Of a stretch of DNA of 64,000 bases, positions 12,601 to 21,100 are shown in pieces. The notes beneath the pieces are model-generated. The model was not told where the DNA came from. It did no database searches and was given only the letters and a program-made list of their open reading frames with translations. The position numbers were made by a program, and so were the translations under genes. Positions within the stretch are counted from its first letter, which is position 1, and each line of letters starts with the position of its first letter. This stretch comes from Tridacna crocea (Eukaryota > Mollusca > Bivalvia > Cardiida > Cardiidae), in the NCBI GenBank assembly GCA_943736015.1, contig OX031060.1:3492001-3556000 (forward strand). Direction: 5' to 3'.

Positions 12601-15600
12601 CTGATCAGCCTGTGCAATTTTTCAGCTGACCAGGGTTGACACTTTTCACAGTTCCCAGATGGTCCCTTTTTGGGTGATAGGTCACATGGCTGGCTGCCAA
12701 TATGATAGGAAGTGCAATGATTGAAAAGGGGAATTGATGATTATCATGCAGCAGGATCCATTCCTCTCTCTGCACTGGGAAAGCAGCCTGAAGCTTAAAA
12801 ATAATACTGTGTGAAGTACTGGTAACAGAAACTCTAGGAAAGCATAGATAGGTGCAGTAGTCACTGGGATATGATTGAAATAATTAACACGATACTATTA
12901 ACCCATTACCTCATTATCCCTACTTTTGAAGACCCTGAGAAAAGAGCCTTCAGAAAACATTGTGGGAAAAGAAGAAAATGCTGGTAACTAGCATTTTCTC
13001 CATTTCCCACAATGTTTTCTACCCTTCACAAAACAAATTTCAAATTTTCAGTCACTTTTATTTTGTCATCTGCAAATGCTTTAAATTTGGACAAACCTAT
13101 AATTTTGTCGTTTAGCAATGAGTTAATTGATCAAACTACCTCGTCTTTTATCTGTAGAAACTCATGTTCAGGTCCAAACAGATTGTTGATGACTCCCCTA
13201 TACATACTGTACCTCACTGTCTCCATCAAATCATGCTGTCCTGAAATAGAAAACAAGTCAAAATCATTGTATGGCAACAACAATAGAACAATGAAAAAAA
13301 CCCTTGACATTCTGAAACTAGAGCTGTCACTGAATGTGACTTAATACCCCTGCCACCACTTTGACAGAGAGAAGCATCAAGTTCAAGGGGAGATAATTCC
13401 TTAACCAGGAAGAGTTGACACTTGAAAAATGTTTCTTGCAAATCTTCAATACATGTTCAGTATTATTTGCAAAGCTTCAGTACAATTGAAGGAAAACTGT
13501 AGGAGGAGTTTGCAACACTAAATTACTAGTATTTTGTAAGCAGACGAACACACAGACAGATGGACGCATGGACAGACAGGCTGATTCCAGGCAGGGGTAT
13601 AATAAGAAAAAGGAGATATTAATAAACAGTTAAGATATCTCCCAATTCATGAACACAACATACATATAGGTAATCAAAATATGACATTGTAGAATAAAAA
13701 GAAAATAATAGTATCTTTCCTATACTATTGTATACCTATTCACAACTTTCTAGGATGCCAATTAAAGCTATCAATCATTTTCATTTTAGGTATATGACCC
13801 AATTAATAACAATTCCACAGTTGCCTTTGTATTTGTGCTACAGCAAGGTGGACAGCGTAGATCAAAGATCAAGCTGCATGTATTGTGCTGTCTGATCTCT
13901 ATCTACATTGACTGAAAGGGCAACTATAGGATTACAACATCTAACTCTTCAGTAAATATCATGTGATAGAGATGTTTTTGCAAAGGCTTTTTGGCCGATC
14001 TTGGCATGATCCATCTTTTACAATGAGAGTTAGTGGCCACAGATTCACCAACTGATCAATAAATATCGTGTAACATCAACATTTTCCTAAAGGCTATTCA
14101 GCCAATCTCAGCAGCTTCTGTCTTTTAACCCTTTCCCAAACAAGCCCTTGATTTTATGCGTCTGCAGTACAAGTCTTTTGAAAACACTGCGGGAAAAGGA
14201 GAAATTGCTCGTAACGAGCAATTTCTCCTTTTCCCACAGTGATTTCTACCCATTTGGAAAACTTCCTGCCATTTTTATATCAAATTTGAAATTGTTGTCT
14301 GCAAACTCTTTGAGTTTGGAAGAGTCTAAAATTTGTCACTTGGGAAAGGGTTAATACAAGAGTTATGGGCCATAGACCTTAAAGGTTAAGTTTTAAGCCC
14401 AGTTTAAGCTGGTGAACATACATTTCAGAGTCAGAAAGAACTGATTTCATCCACCCTCTAAGAGACATAATTGCAAAAAAAATGATTGACTATATGGTTG
14501 CCTTAATTATTTCAGAAGGGTCAGATGTAGTCTGTTGTTGTGAGTATTTGCAGTTGGTCAGTCAGATAAATTCACCCTTACGCTGCTTAGTGCCACTCAC
14601 TGACCTTTTGTGGATAGTACAGATCAAGATCAGACTGCAGAGAAAGCAGAAGTTGTCTTTCCCAAACAATACATCGTATTTAAAACAACAAAATTTGGGT
14701 ATTTATCGTTAGTGTGAAAGTTTTATTTCGCTTATTCAACTCTTTACCAAACAATCCAGGGTTTTCACAACCCTAAGAAAGAAGCCGTTCGAAAACATTG
14801 TGGAAAAAGGAGAAAATTCTGGTTACCAGCATTTTCTCCTTTTCCCATAATATTTTCTAAAGGCCTCTTTCTCACGGTCATCAAAAGTAGGTATTGTGTG
14901 GTAATGCGTTGACAGGAAAACGATTTTAAAAAACCATACCATCATGCATCACATAATTGTTCAAGTGAATATTGAACTGGTAACACAGGTTTTCCTCTAA
15001 TCCATTAAGTTTGGCACTGGCAAGTTTCCCTCTCACTACATCATGGACTTTTGTGTGATAAGTAAAGAAAGATGTCTTGTCTAGGGAGGCTGAAAAGTAT
15101 TTACAATAAGAGGATTAATTGTACCAAACAACAAAATTTTAGACTGGTCCAATTTTAAAGGTGGCCCTTCAGATTTTGGGACAAAACTTTTACAAAAATG
15201 CAAAAAAATCATCCTTATACTCCCAAAGTCTTTTAATTTGCATTCATAAAACCCAAGTAGTCGAAAACCATCCGACAACATGAGAAATTAGAGATTTACT
15301 ACGGCCCAGGTTGACACCAACGAGAGACACATTTTATTTTTAGATGATCATTTCTCTCATTTACATACAGGAATACACAGACAAAGTTTCAAACATAGCG
15401 TCCGAAGAAGACATGATGGAAAATAATTATTACATGTTTGTTATGTAATGGAATTTAAGCCTTATTAGTCAGGTGCCAGTCACTTGACAATCCCACAATG
15501 CTTTATTGATTTTGGGCGCGAAATCTAAAAATAGCTTAAGAGGCTACATAGCCTTTTAAGGGAATACCATCAAAAAAATCTTTTTTGGTAATTTTATGAG

Positions 15601-17977
15601 TCTTAATTATCGATGATTCGTATTACTTTTTCATATAAATTTCAGTGAAATATATATTTTTTCATTTGGTGAGATGTAGAAATTCTAAATACCCACCTTT
15701 AAAACATTTGCAGACAACAAAATTAAGAGATTCAAATATTAGAATTATTAGAGGACATTGTGGAAAAAGAAGATATTGCTTGTTACAAGAATTTTCTCCT
15801 TTTCCCACTATGTTTTCATAAAGCCTTCTTTCCCACAATGTTTTCAAAAGCCTTCTTTCCCAGGGCCGATAAAAGGCCGGATTGTATGGTAAAGGGTTTA
15901 ACCACTCTTACTTTTTTGTGAATAATATCAGTTTCACCCAGTCAAAAAAAGTCTACTGTCTAGTAAACAGTTGATAACATAATAGATTGGTAAGTAAATA
16001 AACAATAGGGAAAGTACCTATTTTCATCACCACATCTTGAACCGCTTTTTGGAAATCCACCAAAGACTCATCAAAAAAGTACGAGAAATGTTCCGGTTTT
16101 GTCAGAAATGTCATCCTCTCTCCAGCAACATACAGGCTAAATATTGGTCCAAGCTGAAATGTGAGTATTTTATACATGCATTAATTATAGAATAATCTCC
16201 TTCTTATCTTGGTTTATCATTCAATAAACCTTAATTGTGAGTTATGAGGCATGATAACTAATCCATGAGGGTGATAGCCCGAGTAGGTTATTTACTGAGC
16301 CTAATAACATACAAAGTGGTTTATTGAATGACAAACCATGATAGAAATAAGGTTATTTCGATTCTAACATGACCAAGTCTTCGTTGAAGGATGACAAATT
16401 CAACCTTAGAGTGAAAGTATGGACGCAGATTATATTCCATTGAATAACCTACTTATATATTTTATAGAGAATAATCTCACTCTAAACAGAATGTTGTCAC
16501 TCTAAATGGAATAACAGATTTTATGACGCTTTTGTTGCACTGTGTTTACAGAGCCAGATTTAGGTGTTGTGTTGGAATGCATGATAAAACATGACTTCAT
16601 ACACTAGATAATGTTTGGGAGACTTTTTAACCCTTTCCCAAACAACAAATTTTGGACCCTTCCTAACCGAAAGAGTTTGCAGATGACAATTTTAGATTTG
16701 GAGAAAATGGCAGAAAGTTCTCAAAAAGGGTAGAAAACACTGTGGGAAAAGGTGAAATTGCTCGTTATGAGCAATTTCTCCTTTTCCCACAGTGTTTTCA
16801 AAAGACTTTTACTGCAGACATGTAAAACCAGGGCTTTTTTGGGAAAGGGTTAACCCTTTACATCACAATCACATGTTATAACAAACAGGAGGAAGAGGTC
16901 TTCTAAAGAAAAAAAAAGGGAAAAGAAGAATATACTGATAACCAGCATCTTCTCCTTTTCTCACAGTATTTTCTAACCTTTCAAAGATATATGTAGCATT
17001 GAAGCAACATTTTATCTGTCATCTGTAAATGCTCTAAAAATTTTATTATATCATACCAGATTACAACTTTGATAAGACTCCCGTAACTAATAACAGAGTG
17101 TGCAGTTACATAACTACTCTGCTAAACTTTCAAGTTAGACTAGTCTACTATTTTCGTCCAGTAAGGTAAAAGGTAATTTTAAAAAAAGTGCAATTTGTGG
17201 CCTTCAAATAAGGACATGGTCAGTTTGCACTTAAGTCATTACTACACAATTCCTGATGACCCTGAGAAAGAAGCCCTTTGAAAACATTGTGGGAAAAGGA
17301 GAAAATGTTGGTAACATTCACAAAACAAATTTCGAATTTTCATTCTCTTATATTATGTCGTCTGCAAATGTTTTCGATTTGGACAAGCCTGAAATATTGT
17401 CGTTTGGTAATGAGTTAATTAGCATTTTTGTCCACTTTTTTTTTTTCAAACATATATGATGCCATCATACTTCATACTGATTTGAATATAAAGTCCATTT
17501 ATTCGGAGCATATTGTTGATCATGCCACATATCCATAAGTTACAAAATCTAGCCAAAAAGCCAAAATACACAAATAGGCTACGTAGCCCATTCAAGAAAT
17601 ACTATTGAAAAAGATCTTTTCTCTCCTAATTTTGCCATCTTTTCACCGATGATTTGCAAGCTATCGACTTCACAAAATGACAAATCACTTTTTTGAAGTT
17701 TTTTAAGATTATACAAATCTGGGTACATAGCTCCTTTAAGTTTATATCAACGTGAAATTATAATCCAACTTGCCTTTTTTCTTTTTCTCTCAATAAATTC
17801 CAGCGGATTTTTTCCGAATGAAATAGCACATCCAAGCCATGGAATGGACCCACTGTAACACGGAGGTGCATTTTTCGATCGTCTGTTTTTGTGAAATAAA
17901 ACTGCAAGAAATATTATTACAGCAGTAAGAACAACTTGTAGCCACAAAGTGAAACCGAAAGTAGACGATACAAACAT
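3596..17977 (-). CDS. CYP39A1: CYP39A1-like cytochrome P450 (oxysterol 7-alpha-hydroxylase family), complete gene, 11 exons
   Basis: Coding exons, in order of transcription: 17977-17774, 16153-16018, 15089-14940, 13240-13140, 12348-12172, 10987-10889, 9966-9870, 8355-8225, 6758-6586, 5323-5236 and 3670-3596. Together they give 1431 nt (476 residues plus TAA) with all splice phases agreeing. The vertebrate protein is about 470 residues and aligns along its whole length. Visible features are an N-terminal membrane anchor, PPCYSGSIPWLG, the I-helix LLLWASLANAIP (Asn where most P450s have Thr, as in the CYP7/8/39 clan), K-helix ExxR (EAIR), PERW, and the haem loop FGGGRYRCPG with its Cys ligand. 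Vertebrate CYP39A1 7-alpha-hydroxylates 24S-hydroxycholesterol in the ER; the substrate of a molluscan protein is inferred. Introns are full of MITEs. Confidence 0.93.
3714..4262 (+). repeat. Two tandem ~300-bp units of an interspersed repeat
   Basis: Each unit (about 3714-3990 and 4018-4262) has GGGTCACCCA, TGTGAAATTxTTTCAAAATC, GAGAAGATTTTTxAAAGAAT, and GGCGGTTTAGGAG or GAGTGGTTTAGGAG. It lies in CYP39A1 intron 10, right after exon 11. Confidence 0.55.
4320..4547 (-). mobile_element. TTAA MITE, GCTCG subfamily
   Basis: Core AGAAATTGCTCGTTTCGAGC AATTTCTCC and ends CCTTTTCCCAAA/TTTGGGAAAGGGTTAA. A degenerate second copy follows to about 4660. Confidence 0.85.
4681..5119. mobile_element. Two TTAA MITEs, opposite orientation
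   Basis: 4681-4893 (plus) and 4892-5119 (minus) abut, so the pair forms a roughly 440-bp inverted repeat. Confidence 0.8.
5236..5323 (-). CDS. CYP39A1: CYP39A1 exon 10
   Basis: Acceptor tctacag after a pyrimidine run, donor GCT/GTAAGT. It encodes RWFALMEIELFVALFLLKFD then TTIHSSVPKA, matching the L-helix after the haem loop (human RWFALLEVQMCIILILYKYD). Confidence 0.88.
5969..6583. mobile_element. Chain of three TTAA MITEs ending at CYP39A1 exon 9
   Basis: Copies 5969-6199, 6197-6363 (shortened arm) and 6359-6583 share their junction TTAAs. The last copy runs into the exon 9 donor (exon ends 6586), so the 5' end of intron 9 is MITE-derived. Confidence 0.75.
6586..6758 (-). CDS. CYP39A1: CYP39A1 exon 9 (PERW and haem-binding loop)
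   Basis: Acceptor ttttag, donor GGA AG/GTAACA, leaving phase 2. It encodes NYIIEKGTMLMVSPYWANRD, then VFMPERW and GFIGFGGGRYRCPG with the haem-ligating Cys. A degenerate MITE end lies directly against the donor side (see the 5969-6583 chain). Confidence 0.93.
6801..7030 (+). mobile_element. TTAA MITE in CYP39A1 intron 8
   Basis: Left tip TTAACCCAGTACCACACAAT; core ATGCTGCTAACCAGCAT. It starts 43 bp from exon 9. Confidence 0.85.
7045..7215 (-). mobile_element. SINE, same family, minus orientation, truncated
   Basis: TGCACCTATCCATGCTTTCC at the left is the complement of the family tail; the ATGATCAGTGGTGAGAAG body follows. Confidence 0.4.
7399..7630 (+). mobile_element. TTAA MITE
   Basis: Full length with TTAACCCATTATCACACAAT left tip and GTGGTAAAGAGTT right tip; core GGTAACC. 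Confidence 0.85.
7798..8200 (+). repeat. Degenerate tandem repeat, GGTCAGATAATGGACTAA type
   Basis: Alternating GGTCAGAGGTCAGATAATGG and ACTAAGGTCA or ACTGAGGTTA words, about 12 units, most regular at 7985-8195. It ends about 25 bp from the CYP39A1 exon 8 donor side. Confidence 0.75.
8225..8355 (-). CDS. CYP39A1: CYP39A1 exon 8 (K-helix ExxR)
   Basis: Acceptor taaacag, donor GAG/GTAAAT. It encodes SVINITQEDLRKVPYLKCCV then MEAIRIQSVGVLTRRVTQDF. The EAIR tetrad is the invariant ExxR motif and LTRR matches human ITRK. The adjoining intron (7.8-8.2 kb) holds a tandem repeat. Confidence 0.9.
8553..8769 (-). mobile_element. TTAA MITE with shortened core
   Basis: The left half of the palindrome has lost GGAGAAAATGCTGG, leaving GGGAAAAGTTATCAGC. 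A deletion derivative of another copy follows at 8796-8931. Confidence 0.75.
9345..9795 (+). mobile_element. Two TTAA MITEs in tandem
   Basis: 9345-9568 and 9567-9795 share one TTAA and belong to different end types (TTTACCACAC and CTTTCCCAAAC). The second ends 75 bp from CYP39A1 exon 7. Confidence 0.85.
9870..9966 (-). CDS. CYP39A1: CYP39A1 exon 7
   Basis: Acceptor tttacag, donor GAA A/GTAAGA, leaving phase 1. It encodes FTFWTLTNILGNKAIERRLR KELSDTFGHQVE, the end of the I helix and the J helix. Confidence 0.88.
10023..10430. mobile_element. Two degraded TTAA MITEs
   Basis: 10023-10203 lacks its left arm; 10261-10430 lacks its right arm and ends in TTTCTCCTTTCTTC, where MITE-B sequence takes over. 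Confidence 0.6.
10433..10512. mobile_element. MITE-B core fragment
   Basis: GAAAGTAACAGAGTTTCTGA, AAACCATTTGGTTTAGCC and TCAGAAGTTCTGTTAC match the centre of the 32.7-kb copy; the outer arms are gone. Confidence 0.5.
10889..10987 (-). CDS. CYP39A1: CYP39A1 exon 6 (I-helix)
   Basis: Acceptor tttacag, donor CCA/GTAAGT, phase 0, 33 codons. It encodes the I-helix NYAVLLLWASLANAIP. The usual oxygen-activating Thr is replaced by Asn, as is normal for this clan. Confidence 0.9.
11200..12095. mobile_element. Cluster of four TTAA MITEs
   Basis: 11200-11428 (+), 11459-11687 (-), 11684-11867 (-, left tip lost) and 11867-12095 (+). The second copy has the paired core changes CCTTGT/ACAAGG and TGCAGG/CCTGCA. 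Confidence 0.8.
12172..12348 (-). CDS. CYP39A1: CYP39A1 exon 5
   Basis: Acceptor tttcag/GCTGAT and donor AAG/GTGAGG, phase 0 both sides, 59 codons. It encodes ADFRVFVDTFLDFDRQFERG, ARLPSIFLPKWTRAKHFLMS and on to KSENK, matching the F-G helix stretch of CYP39A1 (human YFQVYDEDFEYGSQLP). Confidence 0.9.
12690..12890 (-). mobile_element. SINE, same family, minus orientation, truncated
   Basis: GAAACTCTAGGAAAGCATAG ATAGGTGC and GATATGATTGAAATAATTAA at the right end match the family tail read on the plus strand, so strand assignment is tentative. Confidence 0.4.
12899..13126 (+). mobile_element. TTAA MITE next to CYP39A1 exon 4
   Basis: Full length, GGTAATGAG-like right tip (AGCAATGAGTTAA), ending 14 bp from the exon. 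Confidence 0.85.
13140..13240 (-). CDS. CYP39A1: CYP39A1 exon 4
   Basis: Acceptor tttcag, donor GAG/GTAGTT, phase 1 in and 0 out. It encodes GQHDLMETVRYSMYRGVINN then LFGPEHEFLQIKDE, the D/E-helix region. A MITE ends 14 bp beyond the donor side (13126). Confidence 0.88.
14125..14354 (+). mobile_element. TTAA MITE, GCTCG subfamily
   Basis: Perfect core GGAGAAATTGCTCGTAACGA GCAATTTCTCC; outer palindrome arms CACTGCGGG/CCCACAGTG with one mismatch. Confidence 0.88.
14737..14912. mobile_element. Short symmetric TTAA MITE
   Basis: About 175 bp with the short arm on both sides (AAACAATCC...CAACCCT and GGTCATCAAAAGTAGG), so it is one palindrome end to end. It stops 28 bp from CYP39A1 exon 3. Confidence 0.75.
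14940..15089 (-). CDS. CYP39A1: CYP39A1 exon 3
   Basis: Acceptor ttttcag, donor GAT G/GTATGG, phase 1 on both sides. It encodes ASLDKTSFFTYHTKVHDVVR... to HLNNYVMHDG, corresponding to the C-helix and following segment. Confidence 0.88.
15252..15695 (-). repeat. ~440-bp interspersed repeat, minus orientation
   Basis: It shares, in inverted order, the AAATCATCAATAATTAAGA-like word, GATGGTATTCCCTTAAAAGG CTAC and TTCGGACGCTATGTTTGAA with 51335-51800. The other relatives are 17564-17740 (degenerate, minus) and 63858-64000 (plus, cut by the window end). Confidence 0.6.
15697..15899 (-). mobile_element. TTAA MITE, left tip replaced
   Basis: The left tip is overrun by the 440-bp repeat; the right half contains a short duplication TTTTCxxAAGCCTTCTTTCCCA. 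Confidence 0.65.
16018..16153 (-). CDS. CYP39A1: CYP39A1 exon 2
   Basis: Acceptor ttcag before CTTGGACC; donor ATAG/GTACTT, leaving phase 1. It encodes LGPIFSLYVAGERMTFLTKP and continues to VQDVVMKI, matching the beta-1 sheet and B-helix region of CYP39A1 (GPIFTVFA...RMTFVT in human). Confidence 0.9.
16195..16370. repeat. Inverted repeat in CYP39A1 intron 1
   Basis: TGGTTTATCATTCAATAAACC at the left and TTTATTGAATGACAAACCATG at the right are inverted copies 100 bp apart, and CTTATCTTGG / ATAGAAATAAGG extends them loosely. It lies about 40 bp upstream of exon 2 in transcript order. Confidence 0.5.
16628..17170. mobile_element. Two TTAA MITEs sharing a TTAA
   Basis: 16628-16852 is the GCTCG type. 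16850-17170 is a standard type whose right arm is interrupted near 17040-17125 by about 85 bp of unrelated sequence. Confidence 0.75.
17233..17418 (+). mobile_element. TTAA MITE with half its palindrome deleted
   Basis: GGAGAAAATGTTGGTAAC is followed directly by ATTCACAAAACAAATT, so exactly the right half of the hairpin is gone. Confidence 0.8.
17564..17740 (-). repeat. Degenerate copy of the ~440-bp repeat
   Basis: GGCTACGTAGCCCATTCAAG, ATACTATTGAAAAAGATCTT and CACCGATGATTTGCAAG align to 15540-15640. It lies immediately next to CYP39A1 exon 1. Confidence 0.45.
17774..17977 (-). CDS. CYP39A1: CYP39A1 exon 1 (N-terminal anchor)
   Basis: The ATG at 17977-17975 is chosen as the first Met in frame; the open frame extends upstream only to a GTG. 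Residues 1-10 are short and polar, then about 20 hydrophobic residues (LWLQVVLTAVIIFLAVLF) and basic HKNRRSK form a classic P450 signal anchor, followed by PPCYSGSIPWLGCAISFGK. The exon ends in ...FIERKRKK, phase 0. The donor reads AAG followed by GCAAGT, a GC-AG type intron, and joins exactly where the vertebrate protein continues with GPIF. Confidence 0.9.
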
Positions 17978-18076
17978 CGTCGATTCACGTATTCTCCCGT
18001 TTCTCACGAGATTTTCTCCAAACTCCGGATTGACCGGATTTACACAGGTTGCCTAGCAAAACAGAGAAATTGCAAG
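17978..18076. promoter_or_regulatory. Shared bidirectional promoter of CYP39A1 (-) and OSCP1 (+)
   Basis: Only 99 bp separate the two start codons, so both 5' UTRs and core promoters must lie in or overlap this stretch and the first exons. There is no obvious TATA box. A direct repeat CCGGATTGA/CCGGATTTA at 18025-18042 contains two ETS-like CCGGAT cores 9 bp apart. No MITE has entered this interval, in contrast to both flanking introns. Confidence 0.6.
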
Positions 18077-18188
18077 ATGTCCCTGAAAACCTTGCCTTTG
18101 CTTTTCATAAATTTAGGAGGAGAAATGGTTTATATCCTAGACCAGCGACTCCGAGCACAAAATATTCCTGACGAAAAAGCCAAAAAGG
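18077..18188 (+). CDS. OSCP1: OSCP1 exon 1
   Basis: ATG at 18077; encodes MSLKTLPLLFINLGGEMVYI LDQRLRAQNIPDEKAKK, almost identical to the vertebrate N-terminus. Donor AAG G/GTGAGT, phase 1. Confidence 0.95.
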
Positions 18189-21100
18189 GTGAGTGCAAAT
18201 CGTATCAATAAAATCGTTTTTCAGTCCATCATCAAACCGGAATGACTGTGTATTAATTGAAAATTCCAAACATGACATTTGATTGTGAATGAAAAGAGCC
18301 ATTGAAAACTTCCTCCTTTAAGGGCAAGCCTAGATATGAAACTGATCATTGGGCCTGGATATTACCTCCCAAGATTTATGTTGTCATTAGTAATACAGTT
18401 GTTTGGGGTTTGTAATTGTAAACCTCATGTGACTAGATTGCGAAATCGTCCATTAGGCCTACTCCTGTCTTGGGCTATGAACTCTTTACCAGATCTAACA
18501 ACATTTTGAAAATTACCAGATTGCAAGCCGTTAAAGATGACTTATTAGATATTGCTGTACTGTTAGATTCTGCCTTTGATAATATAGAAAATGTGAGAAA
18601 AGAGAAAATCCTGCTTACCGCCATTTTCTTAGAACTCTTTCTTTTTCCGCAATGTTTTCCAAAGTCTTCTTCTTTAAGGTTGTTAACCTGTTACCAAAAA
18701 GCAAAGTTTTAGACCTATAGATCCAAATTAAAAGCATTTGCAGGAGATCATTTCAAAGATGCTCAAACGGTGTAATTTTGTTTTGATAGAGTATAAAACT
18801 TTGTGTTAGAAGGAGAAAATGCTGGTCGTCATTGAGTGGTAAGGGGTTAAACCTGAGATTGTGTGATAACATGATACAGACAACAAAATTTAGGTCTGAT
18901 ATTGAAGGCATTTACAGAAAATTAATATAATTGTAGGGAATCAATTAGAAGATGATGAAATCATAGTGGAAAAACCTGCCATTTACTACTGAGTCAGTGG
19001 CTTTGGAGAGAACGTTGTGTCAGTGCTGGTGTGAGAAAGCCAGGGAACATGTGGCTGTGTCATTGACCCCCAGGGTAGGACCTAAGCTTTCGAAAGAGTG
19101 CTTTAACTCATATGGCTTGCAAAACAAAAGGGGCATTCAGACATTTGCGTAAAGCGCCATCTCAGATCAGACTGTGCAGTCCGTGCAGGCTAATCTGAAA
19201 CAACCCTTTCCGTTTTTATTTCATTTTCTGTTTAGCGCAAGTTTACTGTACCACAAAATCTAATTTAGTCATAAAGTGCTGTCTCGGATTAGCCTGCGCG
19301 GAGTGCGCAGGCTGATCCGAGACGACACTTTATGCAAATGTCCGAATGATCCTTTTCGCGTGTCACAAGCCATATATACAAATCAAACCAAGACATTTAC
19401 TAGCATTCTTCATTTTTCAACCATCGAACAAGGGGCACTCATTTTTAAGCAGTTATCTAAGTAAGGGTTGCAAAGGTAGAGCTAATTTTCTGCTTTTCTT
19501 CGTTCTAAAGACTTTCGACTTTTTACCACTGGACAAAACTTTAGATGCATCCTATGATCCAAACTGAAAGGTTTTGCCTACAACAAATCCACTAGTGGCT
19601 AAAATCACAGTATTTATCTTTTATAAATGTAGCCGGGTACAGGAATTTGGTGACATATCGTGCGGCCGTATCGACATGTGGTTCGGTAGCTCAGTTGGTT
19701 AGAGTGCAGGAATGGTATTCCTGAGGCCCTGGATTCGAATCCCGGTCGAGCCACGATATATTTTTCACCACCTGTTACATTTGGCGCCCAACGTAAATAA
19801 TCCACGATGTGGATGGCTACTGCTTAGGCACCTCAAGAACGTTTCACAATGTTTCTCTGTCTCCAGAATTCGGGACGAATTCTAAATTGGGAGGGGGTAT
19901 ATTTAGCCGGGTACAGGTATTTGGTGACATATCGTGGGGGTCTATCGACATGTGGTTTGGTAGCTCATTTGGTTAGAGTGCAGGAACGGTATTCCTGAGG
20001 CCCTGGGTTCGAATCCCAGTCGAGCCGCGATATATTTTTCACCAGAAAGAAAAGAAAATAGGGAAAAGCCTTCCCCTTCTGAGTTGTTTAAAATTGGGAG
20101 GTACCAAAGTTGAGTTTGTGTCGTAGATGATTGTCTTTAAAAAGCAGAACTACATGTATTATTGCTATGCCATGCAATTTCGACTTGTGACGACCCGTAG
20201 AGAAGCCTTTTAAAAACATTGTGGGAAAAGGAGAAAATGCTGAAAACCAGCATTTTCTCCTTTTCCCACAATGTTTTCAACCCTATCACTAAACAAGTGC
20301 ACCCTTGGAGCCACATGGAAATTGTTGTCTGGAAATGCTTTCAATTTGGACGGGGCTAAAATTTTGTTGTCTGGTAAAGAGTTAAGTCTCTACCACACAA
20401 TCCCAACTTTTAACGACCCTAACAAAAGAATCCTTTTGAAAACATCGTGGGAAAAGGAGAAAATGCTGGTAACCAGCATTTTCTCCTTTTCCCACAATGT
20501 TTTCTACCCTTCCCTAATCAAATTTCATATTTTGATTCATGTTTATTTTGTCGTCTGCAAATGCTTTCAAGTTAGACTAGTTTAAAATTTTGTCATTTGG
20601 TAAAGATTTAATAAAGTGAATGACTGAATCACTGATCTCTTGCAGTTCTTCATGACATAGTTTCGACCATGTTCCACAAGAGGTTTGTAGAAGAACTGTT
20701 CAAACCCCAGCCATTGTACTCCAAGAAAGCTTTGAGGACAGTATTTGACAGGCTGGCACATGCTTCAATCATGCGACTGAATGCAGCCAGCATGGATAAG
20801 GTATGATGAAAACTGAAAATTGGTCCATTCTTTTCTGTCCATTTACCCCTAACTAGAAGAAAATATTTTAGGTTTGTCCGTTTAATGAAACCAGCAGCAA
20901 ATTAAATGTTAATCAAAGCGTTTAATTTGTCTCTCATAATCTAGAGAACATTGTGGGAAAATGAGAAAATGCTGGTTACCAGCATTTTCTTCTTTTCCTA
21001 TAATGTTTTCTAAAGTGTTCTTCCTCAGCGTCGTTTTTTGGTTAAAATCTAGGATTAAACTTTATCTATAAACTGGTCTTTTAGGGACCCAGAGGAAAGA

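Larger units (their letters stand above)
19628..20044 (+). mobile_element. TRIM-like miniature LTR retroelement with tRNA-shaped LTRs
   Basis: The left LTR (19628-19779, TGTAGCC...TGTTACA) is followed by a primer-binding-site-like TGGCGCCCAACGT at 19782-19794. Then come about 90 bp of internal sequence, a polypurine tract AATTGGGAGGGGG ending about 19897, and a second LTR copy (19902-20044) about 90% identical that lacks the last 9 bp. There is no coding capacity. LTR, PBS, short interior, PPT, LTR is the layout of terminal-repeat retrotransposons in miniature. It lies in OSCP1 intron 1. Confidence 0.75.

Noticed and set aside
19680-20027. Two functional tRNA-Thr genes
   Set aside because: GGT anticodon is not used in eukaryotic nuclear tRNAs, one copy lacks U33, and both lie in LTRs.
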